Below, in pieces: positions 1 through 8,864 of a DNA stretch of 23,428 bases. A program made the translations under genes and the position numbers. The DNA is taken from NCBI GenBank assembly GCA_016777395.1, contig JADHRO010000005.1, positions 1 to 23,428 of the forward strand, written 5' to 3'. The notes below the pieces were generated by a model, which made no database searches, was not told where the DNA came from, and saw only the letters and a program-made list of their open reading frames with translations. How positions within the stretch are numbered: the first letter of the stretch is position 1; each line of letters begins with the position of its first letter. The DNA comes from Chitinophagales bacterium (GTDB taxonomy: Bacteria; Bacteroidota; Bacteroidia; Chitinophagales; UBA8649).

Positions 1-110
1 ATACTTGCATCAAAACCGGTCCATAGCTTTAAAATTAGCTCATTCGTCAAAGCTTTGTATACAATTTCAGGAATCTCTGGAATAATATAATATTGTTTAA
101 AATCTGCCAT
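1..110 (-). CDS. SRPBCC/AHSA1-type protein, N-terminal part only
   Basis: Minus-strand reading frame starting at ATG 108-110 and running off the left edge, so only about 36 residues are visible. They begin MADFKQYYIIPEIPEIVYKA and continue with a 'LTNELILKLWTG' stretch. This matches the start of the SRPBCC/AHSA1-like (START-like fold) proteins common in Bacteroidota, where a beta strand is followed by 'P..VY.ALTN....LWTG'. Members have a hydrophobic ligand-binding cavity, and the physiological ligand of this type is usually unknown. The start lies 2 bases beyond the stop of the upstream DUF255 lipoprotein gene, so the two are probably co-transcribed. The family call rests on the N-terminal motif only. 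Confidence 0.65.
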   Translation of the reverse strand, partial: MADFKQYYIIPEIPEIVYKALTNELILKLWTGFDAS

Positions 111-112
111 AT

Positions 113-2212
113 CTATTTATTAAGCTGTTTTAATGCATCATGAACACTTTCCGTTGGTAGTTCACAAACCTTATTTTGACAAACATAAATGGTTGTTGTG
201 CCTTTCACCATTTTATTCTCTGCAATAGCTAATTTACCTTCTGTTCTTCCACCTGCAAAGAAAACATTAGGTAAGTAATGTTGGTCAAACTCCTTTCGCA
301 TTGCTAAATAATCCTTCCCCACAACTACCACTTCATACGGCTCACTTACTAGCCAAGATAAAAGTATATCCCAGTTCGCGTAGTAGGACATTCCTGTTGG
401 TGTTTGCTCTTTGACATTATTGAGCATTTGAACGGACCTATCAATATATTCGTCTTTGTAAAGCAATTTTCCGAGGATATATAGGTTTTTTGCCATAGCA
501 GAGTTAGACGAAGGAATCACATTGTCAGTTACTTCCATTTTTCGAGCAATCAAAGCATTGTCTTCATCTGAAGTATAGAAGAACATCATAGAATTTTCAT
601 CACCAAAATGTGCCAAAGCATATGCCATCAAAAGATCTGCCTCTATCAACCATTTCTCAGCAAGAGTTGCTTGATAAAGCCCAATAAAGGCCTCAATGGT
701 AAATGCGTAATCATCTAAAAAGCCATTGATGGTCGATTGCCCATTTTTGTAATTCCTGTTTAATCCTCCATCTGTACGTTTGAAATTTTCAAGAATAAAA
801 GCAGCACTTTTTTCAGCAATTTTTAGGTATTCATCTCCTTGTAAACTTCGATATGCGTCAACATATCCTTTCAGCATTAAAGCATTCCAAGCACATAAAA
901 TCTTATCATCTAAGCCAGGACGAATACGTTTGGCCCTCTCCTTTAGTAATGCTTTCTTTGCTTTTGCCAGCTTTTCGTTTAACTGATCTAAACCTAATCC
1001 ATATTTGTTCGCGACATCTTCTTTAGACCTTGTCCTATATAAGATATTATTCGATTCCCAATTGCCGGATTCACTTACATTGTAAAACTCCTTTACTACG
1101 GTACTCTCTTCACCGAGCACCGCATCTAACTCCTCTGCTTTCCACACATAAAACTTTCCTTCTTCTCCTTCACTATCGGCATCTAAGGAGGAATAAAATC
1201 CTCCTTCATCTGATGTCATTTCTCGTTGGATAAATCCCAAACTTTCTTCGACAATTTGCTTGTAATAAGGATTTTTAGAATGTTGAAACGCTCGCGCATA
1301 AAGCCCCACTAGCTGGGCATTATCATAGAGCATCTTTTCAAAATGAGGCACTTTCCATTTAGCATCTGTTGAGTAACGGGCAAATCCGCCTCCGATTTGA
1401 TCATAAATTCCGCCATCAGCCATTTTACGCAAGGTCAATTCAGTGATATTAAGGGCAGACTCATCCTTACTCAAGAAGTGATATTGCAATAAGTATTCAT
1501 AAGAAACTGGTAATGGGAATTTTGGTGACCGGTCAATCCCTCCTTGATTAAAATCCATTTTGGGCTTCCAGTTATCCCAAATCTTAACTAAATCACCTGC
1601 TGTATGTTTACTATGCTCTTCCTGAAATTGAATAAGCTCAGACTTTTGAACACCTGCCGTAAGCGCGACTGCTTGTTGTTCTGCTTTTTCGGGATTTTTC
1701 TTGACAAAATCACCTACTTGTTCTAATAAATTTAACCATTGTTTCTTAGGAAAATAAGTGCCTCCATATATAGGCCGGCCATCTGGCAAAGCGATACAAT
1801 TTAAGGGCCATCCTCCACTTCCTGAAAGCAATTGAACAGCATTCATGTACACTTGGTCTATATCTGGTCGCTCTTCTCGATCAACCTTTATGGCTATAAA
1901 ATGCTCATTCATATAAGCTGCTACACTTGAATCTTCAAAGCTTTCATGCTCCATCACATGACACCAATGACAGGCAGCATATCCGATACTAATCAAGATC
2001 AATTTATTCTCGTCCTTCGCCTTTTTTAAAGCATCCTCACCCCATGGATACCAATCCACTGGATTGTATGCATGCTGCAGCAAATATGGGCTACTTTGGT
2101 CGATTAAATGATTAGCATTCTTAATTTCCTTTTCAATTTGATCAGTATCATTTTGAGCACATGAAGAAAAGAATATCAAGCTAGACAAAGTGAGTAAAAA
2201 GGTAATTTTCAT
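113..2212 (-). CDS. DUF255 (YyaL/SPATA20-like) thioredoxin-domain lipoprotein
   Basis: A 699-residue protein, full length for the YyaL/SPATA20 family: an N-terminal thioredoxin-like DUF255 domain followed by an (alpha/alpha)6-barrel, glycosidase-like region. Family hallmarks are visible: 'NPVDWYPWG' near residues 50-58, a CHWC motif at 81-84, 'VDREERPDID' at 110-119 and 'GGWPLN' at 133-138. The N-terminus is a lipoprotein signal with a hydrophobic stretch ending in a lipobox-like SSC (Cys18), so the mature protein is predicted to be membrane-anchored outside the cytoplasm. The biochemical role of the family is not established. A thiol-redox activity is inferred from the CxxC, and no glycosidase activity should be assumed. 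The gene has a TAACTTTG box 4 bases upstream of its ATG and leads directly into the SRPBCC gene. Confidence 0.88.
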   Translation of the reverse strand: MKITFLLTLSSLIFFSSCAQNDTDQIEKEIKNANHLIDQSSPYLLQHAYNPVDWYPWGEDALKKAKDENKLILISIGYAACHWCHVMEHESFEDSSVAAYMNEHFIAIKVDREERPDIDQVYMNAVQLLSGSGGWPLNCIALPDGRPIYGGTYFPKKQWLNLLEQVGDFVKKNPEKAEQQAVALTAGVQKSELIQFQEEHSKHTAGDLVKIWDNWKPKMDFNQGGIDRSPKFPLPVSYEYLLQYHFLSKDESALNITELTLRKMADGGIYDQIGGGFARYSTDAKWKVPHFEKMLYDNAQLVGLYARAFQHSKNPYYKQIVEESLGFIQREMTSDEGGFYSSLDADSEGEEGKFYVWKAEELDAVLGEESTVVKEFYNVSESGNWESNNILYRTRSKEDVANKYGLGLDQLNEKLAKAKKALLKERAKRIRPGLDDKILCAWNALMLKGYVDAYRSLQGDEYLKIAEKSAAFILENFKRTDGGLNRNYKNGQSTINGFLDDYAFTIEAFIGLYQATLAEKWLIEADLLMAYALAHFGDENSMMFFYTSDEDNALIARKMEVTDNVIPSSNSAMAKNLYILGKLLYKDEYIDRSVQMLNNVKEQTPTGMSYYANWDILLSWLVSEPYEVVVVGKDYLAMRKEFDQHYLPNVFFAGGRTEGKLAIAENKMVKGTTTIYVCQNKVCELPTESVHDALKQLNK

Positions 2213-2216
2213 AACT

Positions 2217-2224
2217 CAAAGTTA
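2217..2224 (-). promoter_or_regulatory. Candidate -7 box (TAACTTTG) for the DUF255 gene
   Basis: Read on the minus strand this is TAACTTTG, a full match to the Bacteroidota TAnnTTTG -7 consensus. It ends only 4 bases before the ATG. I see no good TTG -33 element at the usual spacing. If the box is used, the transcript would start at or next to the start codon. Confidence 0.35.
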
Positions 2225-2250
2225 AAATTTATCAGGTTGGCTGTTATTTA

Positions 2251-2285
2251 CAAAAAATGGGATGCTGATTGATCAACATCCCATT
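2251..2285 (-). terminator. Rho-independent terminator after the esterase gene
   Basis: A perfect 9-bp inverted repeat (AATGGGATG at 2256-2264 and CATCCCATT at 2277-2285) with a 12-base loop. Read on the minus strand it is followed directly by a run of six T. It lies about 20 bases past the stop codon of the esterase gene and upstream of the DUF255 gene, so it should separate these two same-strand genes. Confidence 0.8.
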
Positions 2286-2306
2286 AATCTATTTAAGGTA
2301 TTCGAA

Positions 2307-3566
2307 TTACTTCAATATTAACTTTTCACTTCTCCAGACACCTTCGGTTTGCACATAAACGAAATAAATTCCGCTTGCAAAATCCTGCAGATCTATAGTT
2401 AACTGCTTAGTTTCATTTACAGAGAATTTAATCAACTCTCTTCCCATCGCATCCATAATCTTTAATTCCTCGAAATTGCTATCCCCTGAAATGCTTAAAT
2501 AATTATCGGAAGGATTTGGGTATATTTTCCAATCTTTCACTGCATTTACTGCAAGAATATTTGTTGGATTACCAAAATCATCACAACTCTGTTGGTCTGA
2601 TTTTTTCAAGTTTGCAGCATTGCAATCTAATAAGTTATATAAGAATTCTCCAAGATTATCTCTAGTATCATCCATCCGTTGCGCCGTATTCAAAGGTGGA
2701 TGACTTCCACCTGTGTATGTGTCTAAAACATTATATATACCTAAATTATTAAACCTTTTTTCCATTTCTCCACTGCCGTATAAACTTACTGGGATGGTAA
2801 TAAAAGGATTTTGTAAGGGTGCGCCATAGCCATATTTAACCGTTTGATCTCCTGTGGAATGACAGGCGTAATAAGGAACATCATTTGCATCTATGTATGA
2901 GGTATCTCCTACTGCTCCTGCAAATCCAAAGGCCCCATTTGGATATGAACAATAACCGGGATTACCACTTAAACCTTCAATGCCTCCTATTTCTTCTGCC
3001 CACTCTTGCCATTCGCTTGGTAATTTAGTCAGATCATCCACATAAGCTAAATTAGCAGCTAAAATTCCTCCGGCAGATGTACCACCAATAAATATGTTGT
3101 CTGGGCTAGTCCCCAAAGCGTTTCCATCCTCAAAATCTTTTCTAAAATAACGAATAGCAGCTTTGCCATCCTGCACAGCTGAAAACACAACCTTAATAAG
3201 ATTTTCCTCAGAGATTAGTTCGAATAAACTTCCCGCTAAACGATAATCAATCGAGGCGCACACAAAACCCCTCTTGGCTAGACTCGTAGCAAATGTCACC
3301 AATTCGCTTGATGTCCTTGAACCAGCTATAAAAGTACCACCAAAACAAAAAATAACTACCGGACGGTCTGTTGCTGTATCGCCAACAGCCTGATATATAT
3401 CCATTTGAAGGATTTGTGTATCCCCTAGACGTGTTATAGCGCTTCCATAATCAACAGTGGTCACATCCACTTGACTATATATTTCAGTTTGATATCTTCC
3501 ATCACATGTTTGGGCAATTAATCCTGCAACAGATAACGAAAATAAATAAGTAAGAATTTTTTTCAT
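2307..3566 (-). CDS. Secreted alpha/beta-hydrolase (carboxylesterase-like) with T9SS sorting domain
   Basis: A 419-residue protein with an N-terminal signal peptide (about residues 1-19) and a C-terminal type A T9SS sorting domain (about 344-419, containing 'IYPNPSDNYLSI' and ending in KLILK). It is therefore predicted to cross the outer membrane and be displayed or released. The middle is an alpha/beta-hydrolase fold: oxyanion-hole segment 'FGGTFIAGS' near 75-83, nucleophile elbow GTSAGG with Ser164, probable acid Asp240 in 'STGDQTV' and probable base His289 in 'GGSHPP'. The HGG motif of carboxylesterases has Phe75 in place of His. The substrate cannot be told: carboxylic ester hydrolysis (lipid, polyester or acylated sugar) is inferred. 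The gene lies downstream of metG with a 62-base gap and ends at a strong terminator. Confidence 0.82.
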   Translation of the reverse strand: MKKILTYLFSLSVAGLIAQTCDGRYQTEIYSQVDVTTVDYGSAITRLGDTQILQMDIYQAVGDTATDRPVVIFCFGGTFIAGSRTSSELVTFATSLAKRGFVCASIDYRLAGSLFELISEENLIKVVFSAVQDGKAAIRYFRKDFEDGNALGTSPDNIFIGGTSAGGILAANLAYVDDLTKLPSEWQEWAEEIGGIEGLSGNPGYCSYPNGAFGFAGAVGDTSYIDANDVPYYACHSTGDQTVKYGYGAPLQNPFITIPVSLYGSGEMEKRFNNLGIYNVLDTYTGGSHPPLNTAQRMDDTRDNLGEFLYNLLDCNAANLKKSDQQSCDDFGNPTNILAVNAVKDWKIYPNPSDNYLSISGDSNFEELKIMDAMGRELIKFSVNETKQLTIDLQDFASGIYFVYVQTEGVWRSEKLILK

Positions 3567-3580
3567 ATAGATTGGTTTTT

Positions 3581-3590
3581 CTTAAATATA
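3581..3590 (-). promoter_or_regulatory. Candidate promoter element TATATTTAAG upstream of the esterase gene
   Basis: On the minus strand TATATTTA is one mismatch from TAnnTTTG and lies 14 bases before the ATG. The same 10-mer occurs upstream of the other T9SS-exported gene of this window (8865-8874). No clear -33 partner is seen, and the region is AT-rich. Confidence 0.25.
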
Positions 3591-3628
3591 CAAAATAAAT
3601 CACTGGATTTTAGCGGAAAGCAAGAAAA

Positions 3629-5707
3629 TCAAGCAACTTCACTGCCATTTTCTAAATCATGAGGAGGCGAGACAAAATGGAGTTTACCTTCTAGATCTTC
3701 TGCAAACAAAATCATACCTTGTGACTCAATACCTCTCATTTTACGGGAAGCTAAATTCACCAAGACCTGCACCTGCTTACCAATAATATCCTCCGCATTA
3801 AAATATTCGGCAATACCAGAAATTACGGTGCGTTTCTCAAAACCCAAATCCACTACAATTTCTAGTAATCGATCTGCTTTTTTCACTTTTTTTGCCTCAA
3901 TAATAGTACCGATACGGATATCCATTTTAGCAAAGTCATCAAATTGTATTTCATCTTTCACGGGTGCGTATTTTTTATCTGTTTGTTGACTCTTGGTCAA
4001 TTTCAATTTTTCTCTTTGAGCAGCTACAAAATCCCCATCAATTTTTTCAAATAATAACTGCGGATTTCCTAATTGATGTCCGGATGGGATAAGATTTAGG
4101 CCTCCTGCATCACTCCAAGCGCTAGCTTCAATATTAAGCATATCAAATACTTTAGCTGCAGCTTGCGGCATGAAAGGCTGCGACAAAACTCCCAAATTGG
4201 CTACAATTTGGGTGCATGCATGGAGCACAGCTTTTGCTTCTTTTTCATCGGACTTAATACTCTTCCAAGGCTCATAGGTCGTTAAGAATTTGTTTGCATC
4301 TCTAGCGACAAGCATCAAAGCATCTAGCGCATCTCTAAACTTATACTGTTCGATTAAGCCAGCGATATTTTCTCTTGCGTCCTTCACCACTAGCATGGCA
4401 TCATCACTAATGTTCTTGTATTCGGATGATGAAGGAGGTACTACTCCATCAAAATATTTGTGATTAAGGACCATAATTCGATTCACAAAGTTTCCATAAG
4501 CAGCCACTAGCTCACTGTTCACCCTGGTTTGAAAATCAACCCATGTAAACTCCGAATCTTTTGTTTCTGGAATGTTGGCACAAAGCACGTAGCGAAACTC
4601 ATCTATTTTTTCAGGATGTTCATCAACAAATTCATGCGCCCAAATTGCCCAATTTCTAGAAGTAGATATTTTGTCTCCTTCCAAATTCATAAACTCATTG
4701 CCTGGGACATTCACTGGTAAATTAAACCCTCCTTTTGCATTTAAAATTGATGGAAAGATTATGGTATGAAAGACAATATTATCCTTACCAATAAAATGTA
4801 TTAGCGCGGTATCATCATCCTTCCAATACTGCTCCCAATTAGCAATTTTACCATCCAAAGCTAGCTGTTTAGTTGCTGAGATGTAGCCGATGGGTGCATC
4901 TAGCCAAACATATAGTTTTTTATTTTCAGCACCTGGAATTTGAGGAGGAACACTCACTCCCCACTCCAAATCTCTCGTTATCGCTCGGGCTTGCAGACCG
5001 TCGTTTAACCAGCTACCTACTTGCCCCATCACATTTTTTTTCCATTCTTTAGGGTCGTGATGGATCTTCCCTTTATACATTCCATTGTTTATCCATTCCT
5101 TCAACCATTCCTGATCTTTATCCAATGGAAGATACCAATGTTTGGTTTTTCTTAATTTGGGCTTCTTTCCGCTTAGCACAGATATTGGGTGTATTAAATC
5201 CAAAGCATTTAAAGTGCTGCCGCAACTCTCACATTGATCCCCATAAGCTTCTGGGTAGGAACATTTAGGGCAAGTACCTTTTACATAACGGTCTGCCAGA
5301 AACTGTTTAAATTCTTCATCGTAAAATTGCTCAGTTTCTTGCTCTACAAAAACCCCTTTATTGTACAATTCTAAAAAAAATTCTTGCGCAGTTTCGTGGT
5401 GAATATCCGATGAAGTGCGATGAAAAATATCAAATGAAATTCCAACTTTTTCAAAGGAATGCTTCATTTGAGCATGGTATTTATCAACAATTTGTTGCGG
5501 ACTAACCCCTTCTTGCTTAGCTCTTATAGTTATTGGAGCTCCATGTTCATCAGACCCACAAATAAAAACAACATCTTTACCGATTAATCGAAGATATCGA
5601 GCATATATATCGGCAGGCAAATAAGCTCCAGCTAAATGACCGATATGTAATGGACCGTTGGCATAAGGTAAAGCAGCAGTAACTGTATATCTTTTGGCAT
5701 CTTTCAT
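3629..5707 (-). CDS. metG: Methionyl-tRNA synthetase
   Basis: Charges tRNA-Met with methionine in the cytosol. It is 692 residues when started at the ATG at 5705-5707. An in-frame TTG 9 bases further out would give MIA-MKD but lies inside a -7-like box, so ATG is preferred. It is a class I synthetase. The HIGH motif is at residues 21-24, and a zinc-binding four-cysteine knuckle at 146, 149, 159 and 162 marks the bacterial MetG zinc type. The KMSKS-loop equivalent is KISTS at 346-350, a variant known in this family. The C-terminus (about 587-692) carries an EMAPII/Arc1p-like tRNA-binding domain with 'MDIRIGTI', which is present in the long dimeric MetRS form. Length and domain order are normal. 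Confidence 0.97.
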   Translation of the reverse strand: MKDAKRYTVTAALPYANGPLHIGHLAGAYLPADIYARYLRLIGKDVVFICGSDEHGAPITIRAKQEGVSPQQIVDKYHAQMKHSFEKVGISFDIFHRTSSDIHHETAQEFFLELYNKGVFVEQETEQFYDEEFKQFLADRYVKGTCPKCSYPEAYGDQCESCGSTLNALDLIHPISVLSGKKPKLRKTKHWYLPLDKDQEWLKEWINNGMYKGKIHHDPKEWKKNVMGQVGSWLNDGLQARAITRDLEWGVSVPPQIPGAENKKLYVWLDAPIGYISATKQLALDGKIANWEQYWKDDDTALIHFIGKDNIVFHTIIFPSILNAKGGFNLPVNVPGNEFMNLEGDKISTSRNWAIWAHEFVDEHPEKIDEFRYVLCANIPETKDSEFTWVDFQTRVNSELVAAYGNFVNRIMVLNHKYFDGVVPPSSSEYKNISDDAMLVVKDARENIAGLIEQYKFRDALDALMLVARDANKFLTTYEPWKSIKSDEKEAKAVLHACTQIVANLGVLSQPFMPQAAAKVFDMLNIEASAWSDAGGLNLIPSGHQLGNPQLLFEKIDGDFVAAQREKLKLTKSQQTDKKYAPVKDEIQFDDFAKMDIRIGTIIEAKKVKKADRLLEIVVDLGFEKRTVISGIAEYFNAEDIIGKQVQVLVNLASRKMRGIESQGMILFAEDLEGKLHFVSPPHDLENGSEVA

Positions 5708-5713
5708 TGCGAT

Positions 5714-5721
5714 CAAAGGTA
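5714..5721 (-). promoter_or_regulatory. Candidate -7 box (TACCTTTG) for metG
   Basis: Minus-strand TACCTTTG matches TAnnTTTG fully and ends 6 bases before the chosen metG ATG. It covers the alternative TTG codon, which argues against that codon being the start. No clear TTG at -33 is seen. Confidence 0.35.
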
Positions 5722-5777
5722 GCGGTATTTTAATAAATGAGCAGTTTGATACTCAAGTTTTATCCACTAGAATTCCC

Positions 5778-8700
5778 TTATTGTTTAATCAATTTAAAAT
5801 TAACAAAGGACCCTGCGCTCTGCACTTGAATAAAGTAAATCCCCGAAGCATAGTCCAATTCAAACTTTTCTTTAAACAACTGACCTTTACTTAATCTACC
5901 CGAATAAATCTCGCCCAATGATTGCCCTGAAAGTGCAAATACGTTTATTGTAAAATCGACATCCATTGATGCCTCCATCTCCAAAACAAAATAATCTATA
6001 ACTAAATTGGGGTAAAGGTGGATAGCGCTAAAATCATTACCCAAGTCCTGGATGGCTAAGATATTGTTAAGACTTGCAAACAAGGTGTCTTGCCCCGTAA
6101 ATATAAAAGATGTTACCAGGCTATAATCAGGTAAAGTTGCTGGTGATAAGTCCCATTGATTGAACACACTAGAAGCATACGGTGTAATACTAATAGGAAG
6201 CAATTCTCCCAATTGATAAATCCCCATATAAGGTGAACTGGTAATCACATCACCTCCTACTTCTAGTTGTGCTGTACCGGCTGGTTTTGTAACTACCCAT
6301 AAGGTATCCACCTCATCATACCATGCAATTATTGTATCATTGGCTAAAACATTAAAGTCCACTACATTGGAAAGATTGGAAGGATTTAAAGTGCTAGTTA
6401 TTGTCGTCCATTCTCTAAATGTGAAACTCGGATTATTATTCGCATTAATAATCACATTGGTTGCCGATTGATAGGTCTCCGTATATGGGAATACACTTTG
6501 ATTGACTCCGTCAATATCCAAACTACCCGCTCCAACCGGATTGGTCAAATAAGTGATGTTATAATTTGGAATGGCTGTAAAATTAACCATCACGGTATCA
6601 TCACTGAGCCAAGTTGTACTAATGGCTGGATTAATGGTGTTAGGCAAAGGTATATTATTTTGAAAGTCCCAATCATTAAAAAAGAAACCGGCATTTGCAG
6701 TAGCAACTAGATTTGCAGTAGCACCTTGAACATATTGAGTTGTGTAAGGAAATCCTGGGACGCCTATACCATTGATACTTATAGTTCCAGCTCCAACAAT
6801 ATTGATAAGATAAGTTAATGAGTAAGTAGGTACAGAATCAAAATTAATATAAACAGTATCGTTTGACACCCACTCTACCTCAATGTTTGAGGAAGTATTA
6901 TTGGGTAATGGAGTATTATTCTGGAAACCCCAATCTACAAAGTTAAAGCCTAAGTTAGCTGTAGCTTGAATATTGGAAGTATCCCCTTGAATATGGTATT
7001 CAGTATGCGGAAAAACACTTACATTACTTCCATCAAGAATCATTGTACCTGCTCCAACTGGTTGGACGATATAAACTGTGGTATCGGTCAAAACAGCGTC
7101 AAAATTTACGATTAAGGTATCATTGGTGTATGTGAAAACTGTTGAATTAGGAATTGTTACGTTTGGCAATGGGCTATGTATTTCCCAATCCCAGTTAGCA
7201 AATGAAAAACCTGGATTGGCAATCGCATCAAAAAGCTGATTAGTAGAATCACTAAGGCTTTGTAAGCAAGGAAATTCAGTGATAACTGTACCGTTCATAA
7301 GCACATATCCCGATCCCGTAGGTTGCACATCTACATAAATACAGTTTATTGGTGTTGGAACAACATTTGCTTTTTTCATCTTCCAAACATAAATATCTTT
7401 CTTTCCAAGGGAAGTGAGGGATACTCCGTCAAAATCTGCAGTTTGCTCATAGAAACCTACTGCGTACAAATTGCCTTGCCCATCTTCACAAATATCCCCA
7501 GCTCTATCATCATTTGTTGGACTACCACCTAGTTTGGCCCAAACCCAGTTAGCCGTTGAACTACTGCCATCTAGCTGAGCAACAAAAGCAACATCAGAGG
7601 TGTCACCAGTGCTTAAAACTAAATTGCTATCAAATCGAAGGGAGTCTCCAGCTACACCAGCCAAATAGACCTGCATGTCTTCATCCACAGACATTTGATA
7701 GGGTTTATCTGTCCCTTCACTTCGAGCCCGTTTAGCCCAGACCCAATCTCCATTGGTGGTTATTTTAGCTACAAAAATATCTCTCTTCTTATTATGACTT
7801 AGGGTATCTGTACCATTAGAAGCATTTGCGCCAGAAAAAACCATTTTATTTCTATATTCCCCTGCGACATATACATTATCACAATAGTCTATAGCAATAC
7901 CATTTGCTCTATCTGTTTTGTTTGAACCGACGTTTTTTGCCCAAAGGAAATTTCCATCCTTATCCATTTTAAATATGAAAGCATCCCATTCTCCTATACT
8001 GGTAAGTGCGATTGACCCATAATTGCCCATATTTTCAAACCCGCCAACCACATAAACATTGGAAAAATTATCGATTGCAATTCGATTATCCCTCGACCCT
8101 CTTTGATCTTTTATACCGTCAAACTTATGCGCCCAAATGAAGTCTCCATTATCGTCTAGTTTAGCAACATAACCCAAAGGAGTACAGGCAGAACCCCAAT
8201 TTGGATTATTCAATGTTATCGCATCAAAATCAGCACTTATACCTGAAAAGAAACCCGTTATATATATAAAACCATCTCTATCTAACTTTACGTCATAAGA
8301 ATGGTCATCTGCATCATAAATCGGAAAAGGACAATTGGGTCCACTACCTGCACCTGCATTTGCACCAAAGCTTCTTGCCCATACACAATTCCCATTTGGA
8401 TCTATTTTTGTTAGTAGAGAAGAATCATGGCTGTTGCCATTTGTAACGCTGCAAGATCCGATATTGAATGAAGACCAAAAAGTGCCTGTTACATATACAT
8501 ATCCATCTGGGGTAACATGCATGCCCAGAGCCCTGTCATCGCAGCAAGTTCCGGTTTGATCACCTCCCGCTAAAGCCCAAAGCACATTACCGGCAGAATC
8601 CATTTTAACGATGAAAACTTCTTTGTTGGTTCCTGATGCAGGACTATTTGTCAAGGTTATTGTTCCGAATGTAGCAGAAGTATTAAAGTATCCACTAGCA

Positions 8701-8846
8701 TATATAAAACCTAAGCTATCTGTTCCAATACTTATTCCTTTATCGGAGTTAGATCCACCCAAAGAAACGACCCATTCTGTATTTTGAGCTTGAGTAAGAT
8801 TACTCATTCCAATAACTACTAAAATAAAAAGTATTATTTTACGCAT
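5778..8846 (-). CDS. T9SS-exported beta-propeller / InlB B-repeat protein
   Basis: A 1022-residue protein with a signal peptide (about 1-20) and three visible regions. Residues 22-495 hold seven SBBP-like repeats ('D..G..Y..G.F' alternating with 'D.F..K.D..G...WA'), consistent with a seven-bladed beta-propeller. Residues 501-930 hold five repeats of about 85 residues of the divergent InlB B-repeat/'bacterial repeat' type ('GAG...I.G....FP....Y', 'A.A..GF.F..W', 'NDT..VNFD'). Residues 935-1022 are a T9SS type A-like sorting domain ending 'SGIYFIQVQ...FKLIKQ'. The usual YPNP motif reads YPNL here. Such proteins are surface or secreted, and a binding or adhesive role is inferred from architecture only. 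I see no catalytic motif. The gene stands alone, divergent from the LD-carboxypeptidase. Confidence 0.85.
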   Translation of the reverse strand: MRKIILFILVVIGMSNLTQAQNTEWVVSLGGSNSDKGISIGTDSLGFIYASGYFNTSATFGTITLTNSPASGTNKEVFIVKMDSAGNVLWALAGGDQTGTCCDDRALGMHVTPDGYVYVTGTFWSSFNIGSCSVTNGNSHDSSLLTKIDPNGNCVWARSFGANAGAGSGPNCPFPIYDADDHSYDVKLDRDGFIYITGFFSGISADFDAITLNNPNWGSACTPLGYVAKLDDNGDFIWAHKFDGIKDQRGSRDNRIAIDNFSNVYVVGGFENMGNYGSIALTSIGEWDAFIFKMDKDGNFLWAKNVGSNKTDRANGIAIDYCDNVYVAGEYRNKMVFSGANASNGTDTLSHNKKRDIFVAKITTNGDWVWAKRARSEGTDKPYQMSVDEDMQVYLAGVAGDSLRFDSNLVLSTGDTSDVAFVAQLDGSSSTANWVWAKLGGSPTNDDRAGDICEDGQGNLYAVGFYEQTADFDGVSLTSLGKKDIYVWKMKKANVVPTPINCIYVDVQPTGSGYVLMNGTVITEFPCLQSLSDSTNQLFDAIANPGFSFANWDWEIHSPLPNVTIPNSTVFTYTNDTLIVNFDAVLTDTTVYIVQPVGAGTMILDGSNVSVFPHTEYHIQGDTSNIQATANLGFNFVDWGFQNNTPLPNNTSSNIEVEWVSNDTVYINFDSVPTYSLTYLINIVGAGTISINGIGVPGFPYTTQYVQGATANLVATANAGFFFNDWDFQNNIPLPNTINPAISTTWLSDDTVMVNFTAIPNYNITYLTNPVGAGSLDIDGVNQSVFPYTETYQSATNVIINANNNPSFTFREWTTITSTLNPSNLSNVVDFNVLANDTIIAWYDEVDTLWVVTKPAGTAQLEVGGDVITSSPYMGIYQLGELLPISITPYASSVFNQWDLSPATLPDYSLVTSFIFTGQDTLFASLNNILAIQDLGNDFSAIHLYPNLVIDYFVLEMEASMDVDFTINVFALSGQSLGEIYSGRLSKGQLFKEKFELDYASGIYFIQVQSAGSFVNFKLIKQ
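6057..7346 (-). repeat. Five tandem InlB-type B-repeats within the exported protein
   Basis: Protein-level tandem repeat at residues 501-586, 587-672, 673-760, 761-845 and 846-930. Repeats 2 and 3 are the most alike, sharing 'FQNN.PLPN' and 'VGAGT', while 1, 4 and 5 are more diverged. At DNA level they are not near-identical, so they look like old duplications under selection rather than a recent expansion. Confidence 0.75.
7362..8783 (-). repeat. Seven SBBP-like beta-propeller repeats within the exported protein
   Basis: Repeat cores 'G.IYASGYF', 'GYVYVTGTF', 'GFIYITGFF', 'NVYVVGGF', 'NVYVAGEY', 'QVYLAGVA' and 'NLYAVGFY' occur near residues 46, 115, 192, 263, 324, 392 and 459. Each is preceded by a 'W(V/A)' strand, giving a period of about 65-75 residues. 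Seven units fit one closed propeller. Confidence 0.7.
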
Positions 8847-8864
8847 ATTTCTAATCTTATATTG

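Noticed and set aside
5714..5716. TTG start giving a 695-residue MetG
   Set aside because: The ATG nine bases downstream fits the family N-terminus, and the TTG lies inside a TACCTTTG -7-like box.
5708..5777. Terminator after the propeller/InlB gene
   Set aside because: Only a 4-bp TGAG/CTCA pairing with a long loop and no T-run can be drawn, so it is not supportable.
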